Shown in pieces: positions 9,291 through 21,702 of a stretch of DNA of 64,000 nt. The notes under the pieces were generated by a model, which was not told the origin of the DNA, did not search any database, and worked only from the letters and a program-made list of their open reading frames with translations. The position numbers and the translations under genes were made by a program. The stretch lies in the NCBI GenBank assembly GCA_015680685.1, contig MNCI01026912.1:346649-410648 (forward strand). Direction: 5' to 3'. Positions within the stretch are counted from its first letter, which is position 1, and each line of letters begins with the position of its first letter. Source of the stretch: Gnetum montanum. Lineage: Eukaryota; Streptophyta; Gnetopsida; Gnetales; Gnetaceae.

Positions 9291-11466
9291 ACCTAAATCA
9301 CTAAAGATGATAAATAAGAAATCTAGAATGTATAATCCTAGGGATCTAGGATCAATTTTTTGAACACTCACCCATGAGTTCAATGATGGAGGAGGTACTT
9401 TATCTTGAATTAAGAATTGATATGTGCATTATCACTTTTTAGTTTTATAATTTTTATAATATTTTGGTTTATATTATTATTATACTTTTCTTATTTCTTA
9501 CCAATTTTCTATATTCTTTGATATCTTTTAAATTCTTCACACATTTTTTTCATTGTTATTATTATTCTATGATTTTTCACTATACTTCATGCACATATTT
9601 TTGTTGATTTTTCCAATAAAGTGTAAAGAAATAAAACAAGATGTAGTTAAAACAATGAGAATATCACCCTATATTATCAAATCATTGAAGGACTGATTAT
9701 ATACATAATGAGACCACACCATCCATCCACTCATTTCCAATAATAAGAGGTTCTCACCATGGACATAATGATGTTTTTTCACAATAAAACTAAGATAAAC
9801 TTGTGATTGTTATGCTTGGATAGAAAAGTGAAGAACCAAGTGGAAATGAAAATGGTGTGACATTAAGAGGACTTGTGGATTCTTGAAGGCTACTACTATG
9901 AGTTTTATCCTACTATTAAGTTTATTGTTCAGTTGAGTTCTAACAAAAAATGAAAGCATGTCTAAAATAAGTGATGCCTTACCACGTCATTCAACAGACA
10001 TGTTACCCATGGCTAAAGGTAGTCATTTGGTAAGGTCGACATATTAATAATCTAGTAAATACATAGAATAAAAACTTCTAGGGGTTTCACTAGAAAGACA
10101 TGTTACCCATGCCTAAAGACACTCCTATGTCCAATGGCCAAGTCTCCTTTAAACAATAAGGTGTGCTATTAATAAACTTCTTCCTTGAACTTTATTGCCA
10201 AGTATTTATACGCCTTGTAGTGGTAGCATTGTGGTTATTAGTTTTGGGATGATGCAATGCGATGTCACTAGTAAGTGGTATGGAATTGGTTTGGTTCTTG
10301 GATGAAAGGGCTAATGATAACTTTAACCATACACTATACATAGAATTGGTTATGCCGATGGTAAGACATCTCATGTTCCATATTTTGTAATCCTTGCTAC
10401 TCTCATTCCACCTCACTACTATATGTAATCATAATTGAATGGTTCTATATAATATAGTGTTATCTTCTCATTGAAGCAATACTAATATGTTTGTTTTGGA
10501 AGACAAGTATGTTTTACATTCAACTCCTTAAGTGCCTATGGACACTTATAAGTGTGGTTATACAAGGGCACCAAGGGCTAGAGCCTGCTTTGGGGAGAGT
10601 CACTTGTATAACTCTAGTGCTTCATATTTGATGATCAATTCCACATCATCTTATACCTCCACAACACTTAAATGATCATTGTTACTTTTCTATCTACTCA
10701 TCTTCCATCATACATTTGGCAAATCCTACCAACCATCTCCTACAAGCCTATTTGACTAACTTTTCCTAGATTCCTTCTTTCACACACTTTTGACAATATA
10801 TTATTACATCTTGAGCATCATCCATGATCAAGAATCCTTTGGACAATCCTTATAGCTTCTAGACTTTTCATTTCACCTTCATTTTTCCATCACAAATTGC
10901 TCAAAATATGCAAAATTTCCACAATGACATTGTAGCTATGATGTATGATGGCCTACAACATTGCATTAATAATGAATTTGTTATAAACCATTGTATGTGT
11001 GGGAGTTAGAAAAATTTTCATTCTTCTCATTACACAAGAAGGGAGTTCATGTGATTTTTTTGACACTTTGGCACCAAATTTTAGAGCTTCATCCTCATCG
11101 TAGCTTTGATTTATGTGATTTCTGAACCCTCTTGATCATGGAGTGACCAACTTAGTTGTGCGGAAGAGTGTTGCACATAATTTGTGCAATTAACATCAAA
11201 ATTTTCTAACGCTTGGAAGAACATATTAAGGGTAAGAATAATGAGAATTATATTTTAACTAAATAAATGAATAAAAGCTAATAAACTTAACTATTCTTTC
11301 CAATTAACCATTCAAATTTTTCTAAATCTGCAATCTTAATTAGAGCTAAAAAGTAGTAATAAGTATAAATTTTGATCAAATCCAAGAACTTGAGAGAGGA
11401 TTATGAATCGTAAGGAACTTATTTGAAGTATTTGGGAAATTTTAACATGATTCTTTATGATTATAA
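9291..11466 (+). other. C inter-ORF non-coding region
   Basis: AT-rich DNA without a convincing gene. Blocks between about 9660 and 10620 align with the inter-ORF DNA of A2, A3 and B (for example ATAAGAGGTTCTCACC and the structured RNA candidate). A TATA-like TTATAAACC near 10980 and a degraded internal polypurine tract near 11153-11167 (TTAGTTGTGCGGAAG) follow the same order as in A and B. Confidence 0.6.
10530..10611 (+). other. Conserved structured RNA candidate (C copy)
   Basis: The hairpin ACACTTATAAGTGT (10542-10555) is a perfect palindrome. The main stem is TTATACAAG (10558-10566) with CTTGTATAA (10603-10611). Compared with A1, a C:G pair has become T:A on both sides. The inner hairpin is GGC-TAGA-GCC instead of GGT-TGAA-ACC. 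Both are compensatory changes. Confidence 0.7.
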
Positions 11467-14222
11467 ATGGTAGACTTGTAGTTGAAGGACCCTTACAACA
11501 AAGGGGTAAGAGACCTAAAAGAAGAAGACAAGCTAGAGAGAACTTCACAAGCTAAGTAAGTGGCCCAATTTTTTAGCATCCATTAGCTTACACCTATGAC
11601 ATAGTAATCTACACAAGCTGAAGTTGAAGCACCACCTACTTAAGAGCAAGGATAGTGCCTCACATTGTTGAACAAGTTTCTCCAAGTCATTCAAGAAAAG
11701 TTCATCATGTTCACAGTTATTGTGGAACTTAACTTTGGACTGTTCATGGAGTTCACCCCTGCTAATGTTCAAAAGAAATTCAAAGTATTTTCTCTTTAGC
11801 CCATACTATCATGCAATGGTGAATGATATTTAGGAAAATTCTATTAATTCTAAAAAAATAATGAGGATGATGCCACCATTAAAATTGAAAGAATCATAGT
11901 GCCATGTTTAGTAGAGGTAATAGCCAAGGCACTGAATCTTCTTAATGTCAAAGCTAACATTGCATTGATATATACAAGGTGTGACATAAATGCATATAAG
12001 TTATGGCTACATAGGGCCTACAAAACAACTGAAAATGAATACAATGTATTGTCTAATAAAGAAAAAATCTATTTCAAGATTGGAGCCTACCAAATCTTCC
12101 CAACTAAAAGACTAAATAGAATTTTCTCCTATGTTGCTAGAGGAAGAACCATCATCATGGGGAAATTCCAAGAAAATATGGATTATTTTTTGTTCTTGGA
12201 AATTCAAAGAAGGGTTGAGAAGAAGAAGGTAGGAAAAATCACCTTACCATTCCTTTGCCTTATCAGAAGACTGTGCAAATAAGTTGGAATGCTTAGATAT
12301 ACCAATGATGTTCTCCAAAAAGCCTAGAATACTTCCTATGTTGAGATCTCAAAACTAGCATCACCCAAAAAGGATCAAGTAGAGAAACCAAGGGACAATG
12401 AGATATTTATAGGATCTACAACTGCAGAAAATGTTCTAACTTCTGGACAAGAGTAAGCAGTACCTAGTGGATCAACACCAGCTAATGATAGACCTAGATT
12501 AAGTGCTTCACTAACATAGTAGGACTATAGATCCTCTATGAGCCATTTGCAGAAAATTGGTAAAACTATAAGCTAGGGAAAAAAAGAGGTCTCTAATATG
12601 TATCAAGTAAGAAACAATCCAAGAAAGCTTGTAGTATCAATAGGACTCACTAGTGATCAAATTTCATTACAAGTAGGAGAAGATGAGGATTGAACATAAC
12701 AAATATTTGGGAACGTTGCATCCTTTCAAGTCATACTAGAGATAAGAGAAGGAGCCATAGTAGTGGTTATGCAACACTAGGATGCAGTAAGAGTAGTAGA
12801 GGTTATTACAGATCACATCAAAGAATCCTTTAATGTCCTCATTGTGTCACCTATAGATATAATTGAAGCCAAAGATGTTGAAATCATAGCTAAAACCTCA
12901 ATGGTCCTACAAGAATATGAAGACATTTTGGATTAACTATTGTACATAGACAAGTGATGTAGAATCATTTTGATATCCCTAGCGATATCATTGTAGTGCA
13001 ATTTGAACTTATCTCAACTGAGGACAAGTTGGTGATGACAGACATTAGAGTTGAACATGCAAAAAATGAAGTGTAGAGGTTACAAGCTGAATTAGCTACA
13101 TTGAGAGTAGAATGATAAGACCCTGCATGACACATTGTGCTGGACTAGTTATAGTAGTTCAAAACTAAATAGATAATACAAATAGTAGCTAGAAACATTC
13201 AAGTGAATATGGAAAGGGAAAAGGCAATGTGGAATACCTTAGTGGCAAAAGCTCAAACTTATGCTTAAGCCAAAGCCTTGACTACCTTAGAAGAAGAGAA
13301 TAAAAGAATTGCTGCTGAAAACATAAGGTTCATAAACATCAAGAAGCAAAAGACTATCATAGAAGAAAGCATCCATCAACTGAGAGAGCAGTTTACTAGA
13401 GTCAACCTCAACATGGGAAAATTGGCTAGAGAAAATGGGATCCTATCAATGCAAGAAGTCCATAAAATACAACAATAGTCAACCATTAAAATAGCACATG
13501 GAAAAATAAGGCCAAAATGCATAAAAAGATGAAAGAGCACTTCAAAGACCATGTGGACATGTACAAGAAAATAAATGAGAAAGAAATCTAGATGGCCAAA
13601 GCCAAAATTATCTCCATCATGATATAAATACCTGATTGGAAGCTAATCCTAGATAGTCTTATCCACATCCATCAAGCTAAATCAAGAACAAAGATCTGCA
13701 TATAAAGGACCTAATAGAGTACATCAGATTAGCAAACCTCTACTATGCTAATTTGGCCATGTTAATAGCAAAAAGGCCTAGAATTGAACTGAAGCAGCAA
13801 GTGGTTGCAGTGTATTCACTATATGAGAAAGAGTTTGCAGACAGGAAAGATGCATAACAGAAGTAGCACATTGTAAACTCTGACCTCCAAGTGGTTAAAG
13901 CTAGCCACTAGGATCAGAAAGATGTAGCAGTAAATCTAGCCAGGAGAATGACAAACTATAGGGAATTATGAAAGATAGTTAGAGCTTTTGAAGAAGATAA
14001 TAGTTTACGACCTAGTATGTAAAGGCCAATAAAATATTTTTATAGTTTCCCTACCCATGATAAGTATTGACTCTAACAAACATTACTGAATTCGTCTGGA
14101 TAGTACATGATCCAAGATCTAAGAAAGAAATAATTTCGGTGTTACTCAATAGGTATCAATTCCAGAAGCCCGAAGACAAAGGAAAGAAGTTGATGGAGGA
14201 GCCACCATCACCTAGAACATGA
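11467..14222 (+). pseudogene. C ORF2 (coiled-coil protein), decayed
   Basis: It aligns with ORF2 of A3 and B along its length. It has a basic start region (RGKRPKRRR), the N-terminal domain near 11700-12350 (AYKTTENEYNVLSNKEKIYFKIGAYQIF in parts), coiled-coil stretches, and a tail ending KGKKLMEEPPSPRT with TGA at 14220-14222. Stops and frameshifts are frequent. It shares a TAG (13589-13591) with B ORF2 at the same site. The start codon is uncertain. Confidence 0.6.
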
Positions 14223-14432
14223 GGCTAAATTTAGCTTTATTATTTTGTTTTTTCATTTGTGTTAATCATGTGATGCATGATAATTTATAAACATTACTCA
14301 AATCACAATGTGGCATTCATCCTAGAGTCATTCATGTAAACAAGTCATAATATCAAAGTATGTAAATGACCCCATAATTTTGTAAGAAACTCTATCCTCC
14401 TTTTGTTTTAACTCGAGGATAAGTTTTCAATT

Positions 14433-14445
14433 AGTCAAGGGGGCA
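14433..14445 (+). other. C polypurine tract
   Basis: AGTCAAGGGGGCA lies directly before the 3' LTR start TGATAAAACC, at the same place as in A and B. Confidence 0.65.
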
Positions 14446-15198
14446 TGATAAAACCTTATGTTAATCAACTTGTTATTATATCTATGATATTTTAGTTGTG
14501 CATACATCATCATTGATGCAATCTAGTGGACCATAGTCATGCCTATAAATACCAATCCATCTTTGTGTCAAAACAATAATCTTTTATCAACACTTAGCTA
14601 GATTCTTCCAATTTTCTTTCATAACTTAGACTTAGCAATAGAGTGAATGCTTGTAGTGTGGTGTTTAACAGTTTTATGATATCTTTATTCAAGTGGATTG
14701 TTCTTGGACATAATTCATCACCGACAATAAAGATCGAGATTGTTTCTCACCATTGCAACATCTCACTTAGCTTAATTTTACTTTCCAGCATGTTTACTTT
14801 GCTTAAGTCTTTTAGTAAGGTGATATAACTATGATTGGCTTCTATTATGAAGTGTAATTATTTGACAATCCACTAGTGACTTCACTTGATTTTCTTAGTA
14901 GTGGATTCACTTGGTAATCCCAATAACAGTTACATGAGCCTAGAATGTGTATGGTAAGCCAAGACTAGATACTTATCATCATAGGCTAAAATAGATTTAC
15001 AATTCTATCATACTTAGACTTAAAATTTACAATTACTATTTACTATGAATACACTTAATACAATTAAATTCAAGCAACATTAAAAATCATATAACTCACT
15101 AAGAGTTAAACCATACAACTTGAAACTTCACTAAATCTCCTCAAGAAGATAACAATCATGAACTAAACATCAAATACTAGCATACTTACATTGGCCAT
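14446..15198 (+). repeat. C 3' LTR, first part (interrupted by A2)
   Basis: It starts TGATAAAACC and has a TATA box in GCCTATAAATACC near 14550. The AATAAAGATCGAGATT poly(A)-signal segment near 14727 is conserved with A and B LTRs. It lacks the GCGATATCGC palindromes of A and instead has an imperfect CATACATCATCATTGATGC segment upstream of the TATA box. A2 is inserted at 15198 with duplication gccat. Confidence 0.8.
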
Positions 15199-16067
15199 TG
15201 AGCAATATCGCATCCCCAGCGATATCGCGTATGCGATATCACGTCTTCCCCTACGATATCGTGTACGCGATATCACGTCTTCCCCTACGATATCGCGTAT
15301 TCGATATCACAGTCTACCACAATGTCTATAAATAAGAAGCAGCTCTCCCTTGTTTCAGAACATAGATTAGATTGTAGCTAAACTCTGGCAGTTTGATCCC
15401 TCCAGAGATAGATTATTCTCCCCGTGTATGCCCGTAGTGTGGTGAATGTAATTGTACAACATCCTTTATTCGAGTGTGATGTACTTGGACATGCACATGA
15501 CCGGAAATAAAGATCGAGATTACCTCATCATTGCAGCATTCACTTTGTTTATTTATTTATTTATTTATTTATTTGTTATTTATTGCTTTCCTAATTAGTC
15601 TCTCTCACCCTTAAACTCACGTTAGAACACAGAATGAGTACGACTTGATTACGAGCATTTAAGTGTGACTACTTGGTACCTAGTGGTGTACCTAGGATCT
15701 GCACTTGGTAATCCCAGTGGTAGTCATGCACGAAGTTAAAAATGTGTATGAATTATCAAGGAATGGATTCTCATTGCACTTAGGCTAGATTAGATTCTCT
15801 TACCCTTTCTCTCCTAGCTTAGCTTAGTTAATATTATCTTCCATTGCCTCAAGAGTAGCATTAGATTAGGAACACATCATATACCTCACTCTGGACTAAA
15901 CCATATGTGACAAATATAATACTAGTCTAGGTGGAAAGACAGCGAACTGTGACCTAAGGATAACTGTCTATGTGCCACAACTAGTCCATCTGCGGAGTTC
16001 GACCGGATCGCCCGTGAGAACGTTCATATTCATATGGTTGAGTGTAGGGGTACCTCACCACTCATCA
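15199..16067 (+). repeat. A2 5' LTR
   Basis: An 869-bp LTR, TGAG...CTCATCA. U3 carries three palindrome units (15219-15242, 15253-15276, 15287-15310) in a 34-bp tandem array. A TATA box lies at 15327-15334 and an AATAAAGATCGAGATT poly(A) signal near 15506. A (TTTA)n microsatellite lies at about 15548-15575. The 3' LTR lacks about 100 bp present here (about 15890-15985). Confidence 0.85.
15219..15310 (+). promoter_or_regulatory. U3 tandem array of palindromic boxes (A2 5' LTR)
   Basis: Three units of the GATATC-GCGTACGC-GATATC type are spaced exactly 34 bp apart, separated by a GTCTTCCCCT spacer. The array ends 17 bp before the TATA box. It looks like a retroviral-type U3 enhancer repeat; the binding protein is unknown. 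Confidence 0.65.
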
Positions 16068-16086
16068 TTGGCACCGTTTCCAGGGA
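16068..16086 (+). other. A2 primer binding site (tRNA-Asp type)
   Basis: TTGGCACCGTTTCCAGGGA follows the LTR end directly. It differs at a few positions from the TGGCGCCGTTGCCGGGGA site that plant Athila elements match to tRNA-Asp. Confidence 0.75.
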
Positions 16087-16208
16087 CAATGCTAGTTATC
16101 TAGATTAGTTATATCATACAAGGTCGCTGTATAGAAATTAACGATACATATTTTAGCAACAAATAATTGTAAACAGTCACACATAAATTCACACACAACT
16201 TTGCAACA

Positions 16209-18190
16209 ATGCCTCTCCTACAAGATTATGATAATGCCACACCTAGTGAGGAAATTCATTGGAGAACCGATGAATTATATGATAATGAAGATTGGAGTAC
16301 GCAATCTGAGGTGGGGGTTTCTTATAAACATCAACAAAAGCAACGTCATCCTAACGCACGAAAGCATAACCTATCGGATGACGATGAACCCCTACTAGCC
16401 ACTACAAGCTTAACGCAAATACAAGAGGTTGTTCGAATCTCATGTAGGCATTGTAAAGAGAGCCATCTACCTAGGCTTGATTTAAACAACTTTCCTACTT
16501 TTTCAGGAGGCTATGAATTAGATCTGCAACAACATTTACAAGCCTTCTACGATGCCTATACATGGAACAACATTGATAACGATTGGAAAAAACTCAAGCT
16601 CTTTCTTATGACACTCGTTGGCCAAGCAAAAGTATGGTATAGATCATTAAAACCAAATTCAATACGACATTGGTCAACAATGGTAGAAGTCTTTAACGAA
16701 AAATAGCAAACCTATGCAAGAGTGTCAGCCTTGAGGAAACAAATCCAAGAGTGGAAACAAGCAAAACATGAACCCTTGGACATGGCCTTAGAAAGATATT
16801 ATGCACTGTTAAACAATTGTCCAGGCTATGGGTTTTCCGAGGAAAGGCTAATGTACCATATCATTGATGAGCTTCGTGATGAAATAAGAGAGACCTTAGG
16901 AATGTATGCCCAAGGTCAACTATACGAACTATGAACCCATCAAGTCCAAGATCTTATTAAGCGGGTAGCAAAAGAATAAGGAGAATTGGCTAGATGGGAG
17001 AGTGTTGAAAAACACCAATAGGACCAAAATCTCAATTTAATAAAGGTCCATGATCATAAAAAGGAGAAATCAACCTACCACAAGGAAAAAGAGCCATATT
17101 TGCCAATACAACAATCATTAGAGGAAGTCGAGGCAAAGATCCATAAGATGTTGGAATGGACATATCAAAAGTGTGGAGAATGTGTCAACATAATTGGAGA
17201 TAGAGTTTTGAAAACCCAAGAAGCAGGACAAAAAATTAGACATTTGAAAAAAAAGAATGAACGGAATAAGAGCTCAACTGCTAATCATACATATGAATGC
17301 AACATATGCCTGTACGATCACCCCAAGGGTCAATGCCCAATCTTGTTACATTTATATGAGCATTGGGGGAACATGCTACATCTAGAATTTGTACAGAGAT
17401 ACTGTGTTCGATCACAATGGCAACAATCCCAGTCATGGGGGAACCCATCCCTACACTGGAGACACCCTTCATATTATCCAAATCCAAACGCTTATCAAGT
17501 TCAACATCCTATTTCTCCAACTGGGCCACCATACTCTATCGCACCACATTACTATTCTCCACAATACTATCAGCCCATGCCCTCAACACAACCACCACCT
17601 TATGCACCTTACACTTCTTCTAATTTTCAACATTCTCATCCTTTCCCTCCTTTCACATCGCCACCAACTGTCCCTAAGGCATCTGCACCACAGCAACAAT
17701 CCGTGAACACCACTTGTGCTGCTGCTACCAACAGTAGTGAAAAGCCTCCTCAACATCAAAAGCGCCCCTTCTTTAAACATGATTGTAAGAAGGGAAAACA
17801 CAATTCCAAGGCCACTGCATCTTCCAACTCAACACAAGTCTAACATTGTGGTGCACCCTTATCTTCGAACCCAATGCCTCATGTTACTTCATCAGGGCCA
17901 CCAACTAACACTCCAACAACCATACTGCCCAATGAACACAGTCATGGAAGGCAACATCCTGATCCTTGCATACCATCTAACAGTCCCAAATATCATAGTG
18001 GATTAACTCGTTATCTGGGAACTACATTGTATAAATTGCCCCACTATGCATATTATAACCCAGTGTGTGAAAGCCAACGGGGTAAGTATGGCCAAGTTCC
18101 AATACTTCCAACATGTAAGGATCCCCGTCGTCAATTATTAATCCTTGTCATCCTCAACTGTTTAGCTATGAGGGATATCCCCCATTCTAA
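16209..18190 (+). pseudogene. A2 ORF1: Athila-like Gag
   Basis: The ATG at 16209 (MPLLQDYDNATPSEE) starts a Gag-like frame equivalent to the 662-codon ORF1 of A3. The retrotransposon Gag core is at about residues 75-240 (LDLNNFPTFSGGYE, LVGQAKVWYRSLKPNSI, TYARVSALRKQIQEWKQ, RETLGMYAQGQLYEL). A zinc knuckle of the form C-x2-C-x3-H-x4-C lies at 17298-17336 (CNICLYDHPKGQC), the Athila spacing. A proline/histidine-rich tail follows and ends SYEGYPPF. Stops occur at 16704, 16932 and 17840 among others, and one base is lost near 18130. The TGA at 16932 is shared with A3. Confidence 0.8.
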
Positions 18191-20223
18191 TAGCAATCAG
18201 GATTAATAATCACTTTTTATTTTATTTAATTTTTATTTTCTTTAATTTTACAACTTTTTGTTTTCCAGTTTTTTTTGTTGTTTTTTTTTTCAATTTTTTG
18301 TTTTATCTTTTTTATCTTTTTGTCCTTTTATGTTTTTTATAAGTAATCTCGTCTACGAATAAAACACTCATGTGGATCGTTATCAAGTCTCAAGCGATCA
18401 ATTATTTGGAACAGTGAGCCCATTACACCCACTCATTCACTCTACAAATAAGAGGTTCTGTTCGAGGGTACAGTGATATTCTTCACATTTTAAAAACTTA
18501 AAATTAATTTTGTGTTCATTGTACCCAGAATGAAGAAGGATGGACCAAGAGGGAATGATTAGGGTGTGACATCAAGGGGACTTGCGAATTATCTTGGTGA
18601 CGACTATGGGTGTTATCATGCAACATGGTCGTACTAAGATCCTTGTAGATTTAACAAAAAATGGGAGTAAGAGTAATCAAACGGGCACTCAAAAATTGAA
18701 TGCTATTCTAGGGGGTCCCATTGGAAAGACATGCACCCATGCTTGACGGTTGGCGGCTTCTCTGGATTCAGTAAAGTGAAAAGGGAAAAAAAAGAGAAAA
18801 AGAAAAGAAAAAGAAAAGTGCCACAAAACAAAAATCACTCCTCCCTTGAATAAAACGTCAAGTGATCATATGCCTTGTTATTATGGTACTCTCACAGTCG
18901 CTCATCATGGGATGAAACAATGTGATGTCACTGATTAGAGGAATGGACTTGGTCCTGATCTTGGAAAGACAGGTTAATGACATATTAATCATGCTTTACA
19001 AGCAAGATTCATTGTGCCTGGGTCATTTACCTCATGTCCCAATCTCTACAATCCCTTGCTATAGTTCGTCTCATCTGACTATTCGTGTAATTGTAGCTCA
19101 TGTCTCGTGTAGCATAGAATTCTTACCTCATTCCGGTGATATTTACATGTGTGTGTTTTGTGGAGTTAGTGCAAATTACATTTAACCCTTCTAGTGCCCA
19201 CAGACACTTTAAGTGTGGTTACACAAGGGCATTATAGGTTGGAACCTACTTTGGGGAGGACCCACTTGTGTCATCTTTTGTAATTTTCACTTATGACATA
19301 GCTCACACACACCATTTATTACCCTCAACGTATTGTTCATGATATTCTTTCTCTTATTACTATCCCTCTGATTCAACGTCCCTATGAATCATCACATAGC
19401 CTTTTTCTCTANNNNNNNNNNNNNNNNNNNNNNNNNNNNNNNNNNNNNNNNNNNNNNNNNNNNNNNNNNNNNNNNNNNNNNNNNNNNNNNNNNNNNNNNN
19501 NNNNNNNNNNNNNNNNNNNNNNNNNNNNNNNNNNNNNNNNNNNNNNNNNNNNNNNNNNNNNNNNNNNNNNNNNNNNNNNNNNNNNNNNNNNNNNNNNNNN
19601 NNNNNNNNNNNNNNNNNNNNNNNNNNNNNNNNNNNNNNNNNNNNNNNNNNNNNNNNNNNNNNNNNNNNNNNNNNNNNNNNNNNNNNNNNNNNNNNNNNNN
19701 NNNNNNNNNNNNNNNNNNNNNNNNNNNNNNNNNNNNNNNNNNNNNNNNNNNNNNNNNNNNNNNNNNNNNNNNNNNNNNNNNNNNNNNNNNNNNNNNNNNN
19801 NNNNNNNNNNNNNNNNNNNNNNNNNNNNNNNNNNNNNNNNNNNNNNNNNNNNNNNNNNNNNNNNNNNNNNNNNNNNNNNNNNNNNNNNNNNNNNNNNNNN
19901 NNNNNNNNNNNNNNNNNNNNNNNNNNNNNNNNNNNNNNNNNNNNNNNNNNNNNNNNNNNNNNNNNNNNNNNNNNNNNNNNNNNNNNNNNNNNNNNNNNNN
20001 NNNNNNNNNNNNNNNNNNNNNNNNNNNNNNNNNNNNNNNNNNNNNNNNNNNNNNNNNNNNNNNNNNNNNNNNNNNNNNNNNNNNNNNNNNNNNNNNNNNN
20101 NNNNNNNNNNNNNNNNNNNNNNNNNNNNNNNNNNNNNNNNNNNNNAATCTATTAAGGCAAGCAGTAAGGTATAACCTAACTTTGGTAACAACCTTACTAA
20201 CAATTGGTTCCATGTGATTGCAG
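18191..20223 (+). other. A2 inter-ORF non-coding region (N gap 19412-20145)
   Basis: About 2 kb without a gene, alignable with A3 (34537-36490) over most of its length. It holds the T-rich stretch after ORF1, the segment around TCTACAAATAAGAGGTTCTG, the structured RNA candidate, then 734 Ns. The N run falls where A3 has its internal promoter and internal polypurine tract. Confidence 0.8.
19188..19273 (+). other. Conserved structured RNA candidate (A2 copy)
   Basis: Hairpin ACACTTTAAGTGT (19204-19216) and main stem TTACACAAG (19219-19227) with CTTGTGTCA (19265-19273), with one mismatch near the stem end. The inner hairpin is AGGT-TGGA-ACCT. CTTTGGGGAGGACCC is unchanged from A1 and A3. Confidence 0.65.
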
Positions 20224-20805
20224 ATGGCCCCGAAACGTGGACAACGGGAAGGTCCTGCTCAAGGTGCGATCAAACGACCTAGGAGAGGTGAAGGACAAGT
20301 TCCTACTGAACAACATGTAGAGCAGGAGGAACAATCATTTAGTATCCACCAAGAAGGCCTTACTATTGTACAATCAAGGCCTACCCTCTCTAAAAGCGAT
20401 GCCTAGTACTTAGGGGAAACATACCAATTTTGGCACAATAAAGAAGAAGGCACCACGGTTAACAATTGTGGTGTGACTGTTGATTTCTCTGTTCAAGCCA
20501 TTTCAGAAGTATTAAACCTTCTGAATACAGGGCCAAAGGTTGCTCAGAACCAGCTAGACACTTTCAGAATCGAGAAACTTAATAAACTGTTGATAGAGAA
20601 TAAAAGGGTGGCAGAAGAAAAAGAGAAGGCTGACTGGGATGCCTCTTTGGCACAAGCGCAAACTTACATGCATGCCAAGGCACTCAAGGCCTTACAAGAA
20701 GAGAAACTCCAGGCCATACTTCAACACCTTCAAGCCTCAAAACCTGGAGCACAAGACAAAGGGAAGGCACCAATGGAGGAGCCACCGCCACCAGGAACTC
20801 CATGA
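20224..20805 (+). pseudogene. A2 ORF2, miniature by in-frame internal deletions
   Basis: It is a single frame of 194 codons from MAPKRGQREGPAQ to KGKAPMEEPPPPGTP, broken only by a TAG at 20404-20406 (Trp codon in relatives). Compared with the 922-codon A3 ORF2, three large pieces are missing: N-terminal linker, most of the middle, and most of the coiled coil. The joints are near 20385, 20548 and 20705. All keep the reading frame. It retains a short part of the domain core (GVTVDFSVQAISEVLNL), a short charged helix and the conserved tail. Confidence 0.7.
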
Positions 20806-20949
20806 GTTCCAAATTTTTGTAGTTGTAGCATATTTTGTGTGTTGTGTTTTCTTCCCACACTGCAGCATCATCCCATTTCTTTTTCCATCTAATAATCTCA
20901 TCCCTATCCACTGTGTAATCACTATAACTCGAGGATGAGTTTTTATTTA

Positions 20950-20961
20950 GTCGTGGGGGTA
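20950..20961 (+). other. A2 polypurine tract
   Basis: GTCGTGGGGGTA immediately precedes the 3' LTR, identical to A1. Confidence 0.8.
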
Positions 20962-21702
20962 TGATGGGACGTGATATCGCGTCTGCCGCAATATCGCATC
21001 TTCCCCTGCGATATCGCGTACGCGATATCATAGTCCACTGCAATGTCTATAAATAAGAAGCAGCTCTCCCTTGTTTCAAAACATAGATTAGATTGTAGCT
21101 AAACTCTAGTATTTTGATCCCTCCAAAGATAGATTATTTTCCCCGTGTATGCCCGCAGTGTGGTGAATGTAATTGTATGGCATCCTTTATTCGAGTGTGA
21201 CGTACTTGGACATGCACATGCCCAACAATAAAGATCAACATTACTTCATCATTACAACATTCACTTTGTTTATTTATTTATTTATTTATTTGTTATTTAG
21301 TGCTTTCCTAATTAGTCTCTCTCACCCTTAAACTCATGTTAGAACACGGAATGAGTACGACTTGATTATGAGCATTTAAGTGTGACTACTTGGTAACCTA
21401 ATGGCGTACCTAGGATCTACGCTTGGTAATCCCAATGGTAGTCATGCACGAAGTCCAAGATGTGTATGGATGATCAAGGAACGGATGCTCATCGCACTTA
21501 GGCTAGATTAGATTCTCTTACCCTTTCTCTCCTAGCTTATCTTGGTTAATATTATCTTCCATTGCCTCAGGAGTAGCATTATATTAGGAACACATCATAT
21601 ATCTAGGTCCCAGAACTAGTCCGTCTGCGGTGTTCGACCGGATCGCACGTGAGAATGCTCGTATTCATATGGTTGAGTGTAGGGGTACCTCGCCACTCAT
21701 TA
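20962..21702 (+). repeat. A2 3' LTR
   Basis: A 741-bp LTR, TGATGGG...CTCATTA. It has one full palindrome unit with a perfect 20-bp core (21010-21029) and a decayed half unit near 20973-20996, fewer than the 5' LTR. The TATA box follows near 21050. About 100 bp present in the 5' LTR is absent near 21600. Confidence 0.85.

Larger units (their letters stand above)
15199..21702 (+). mobile_element. Element A2: complete pol-less Athila-like element
   Basis: It is bounded by the 5-bp target duplication gccat (15194-15198 and 21703-21707). It has two LTRs, a tRNA-Asp-type primer site, ORF1, inter-ORF DNA with a 734-base N gap, a shortened ORF2, a polypurine tract and no pol. At about 6.5 kb it is shorter than A3 net of insertions, mainly because ORF2 has large internal deletions. 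It is younger than C, into which it inserted. Confidence 0.9.
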
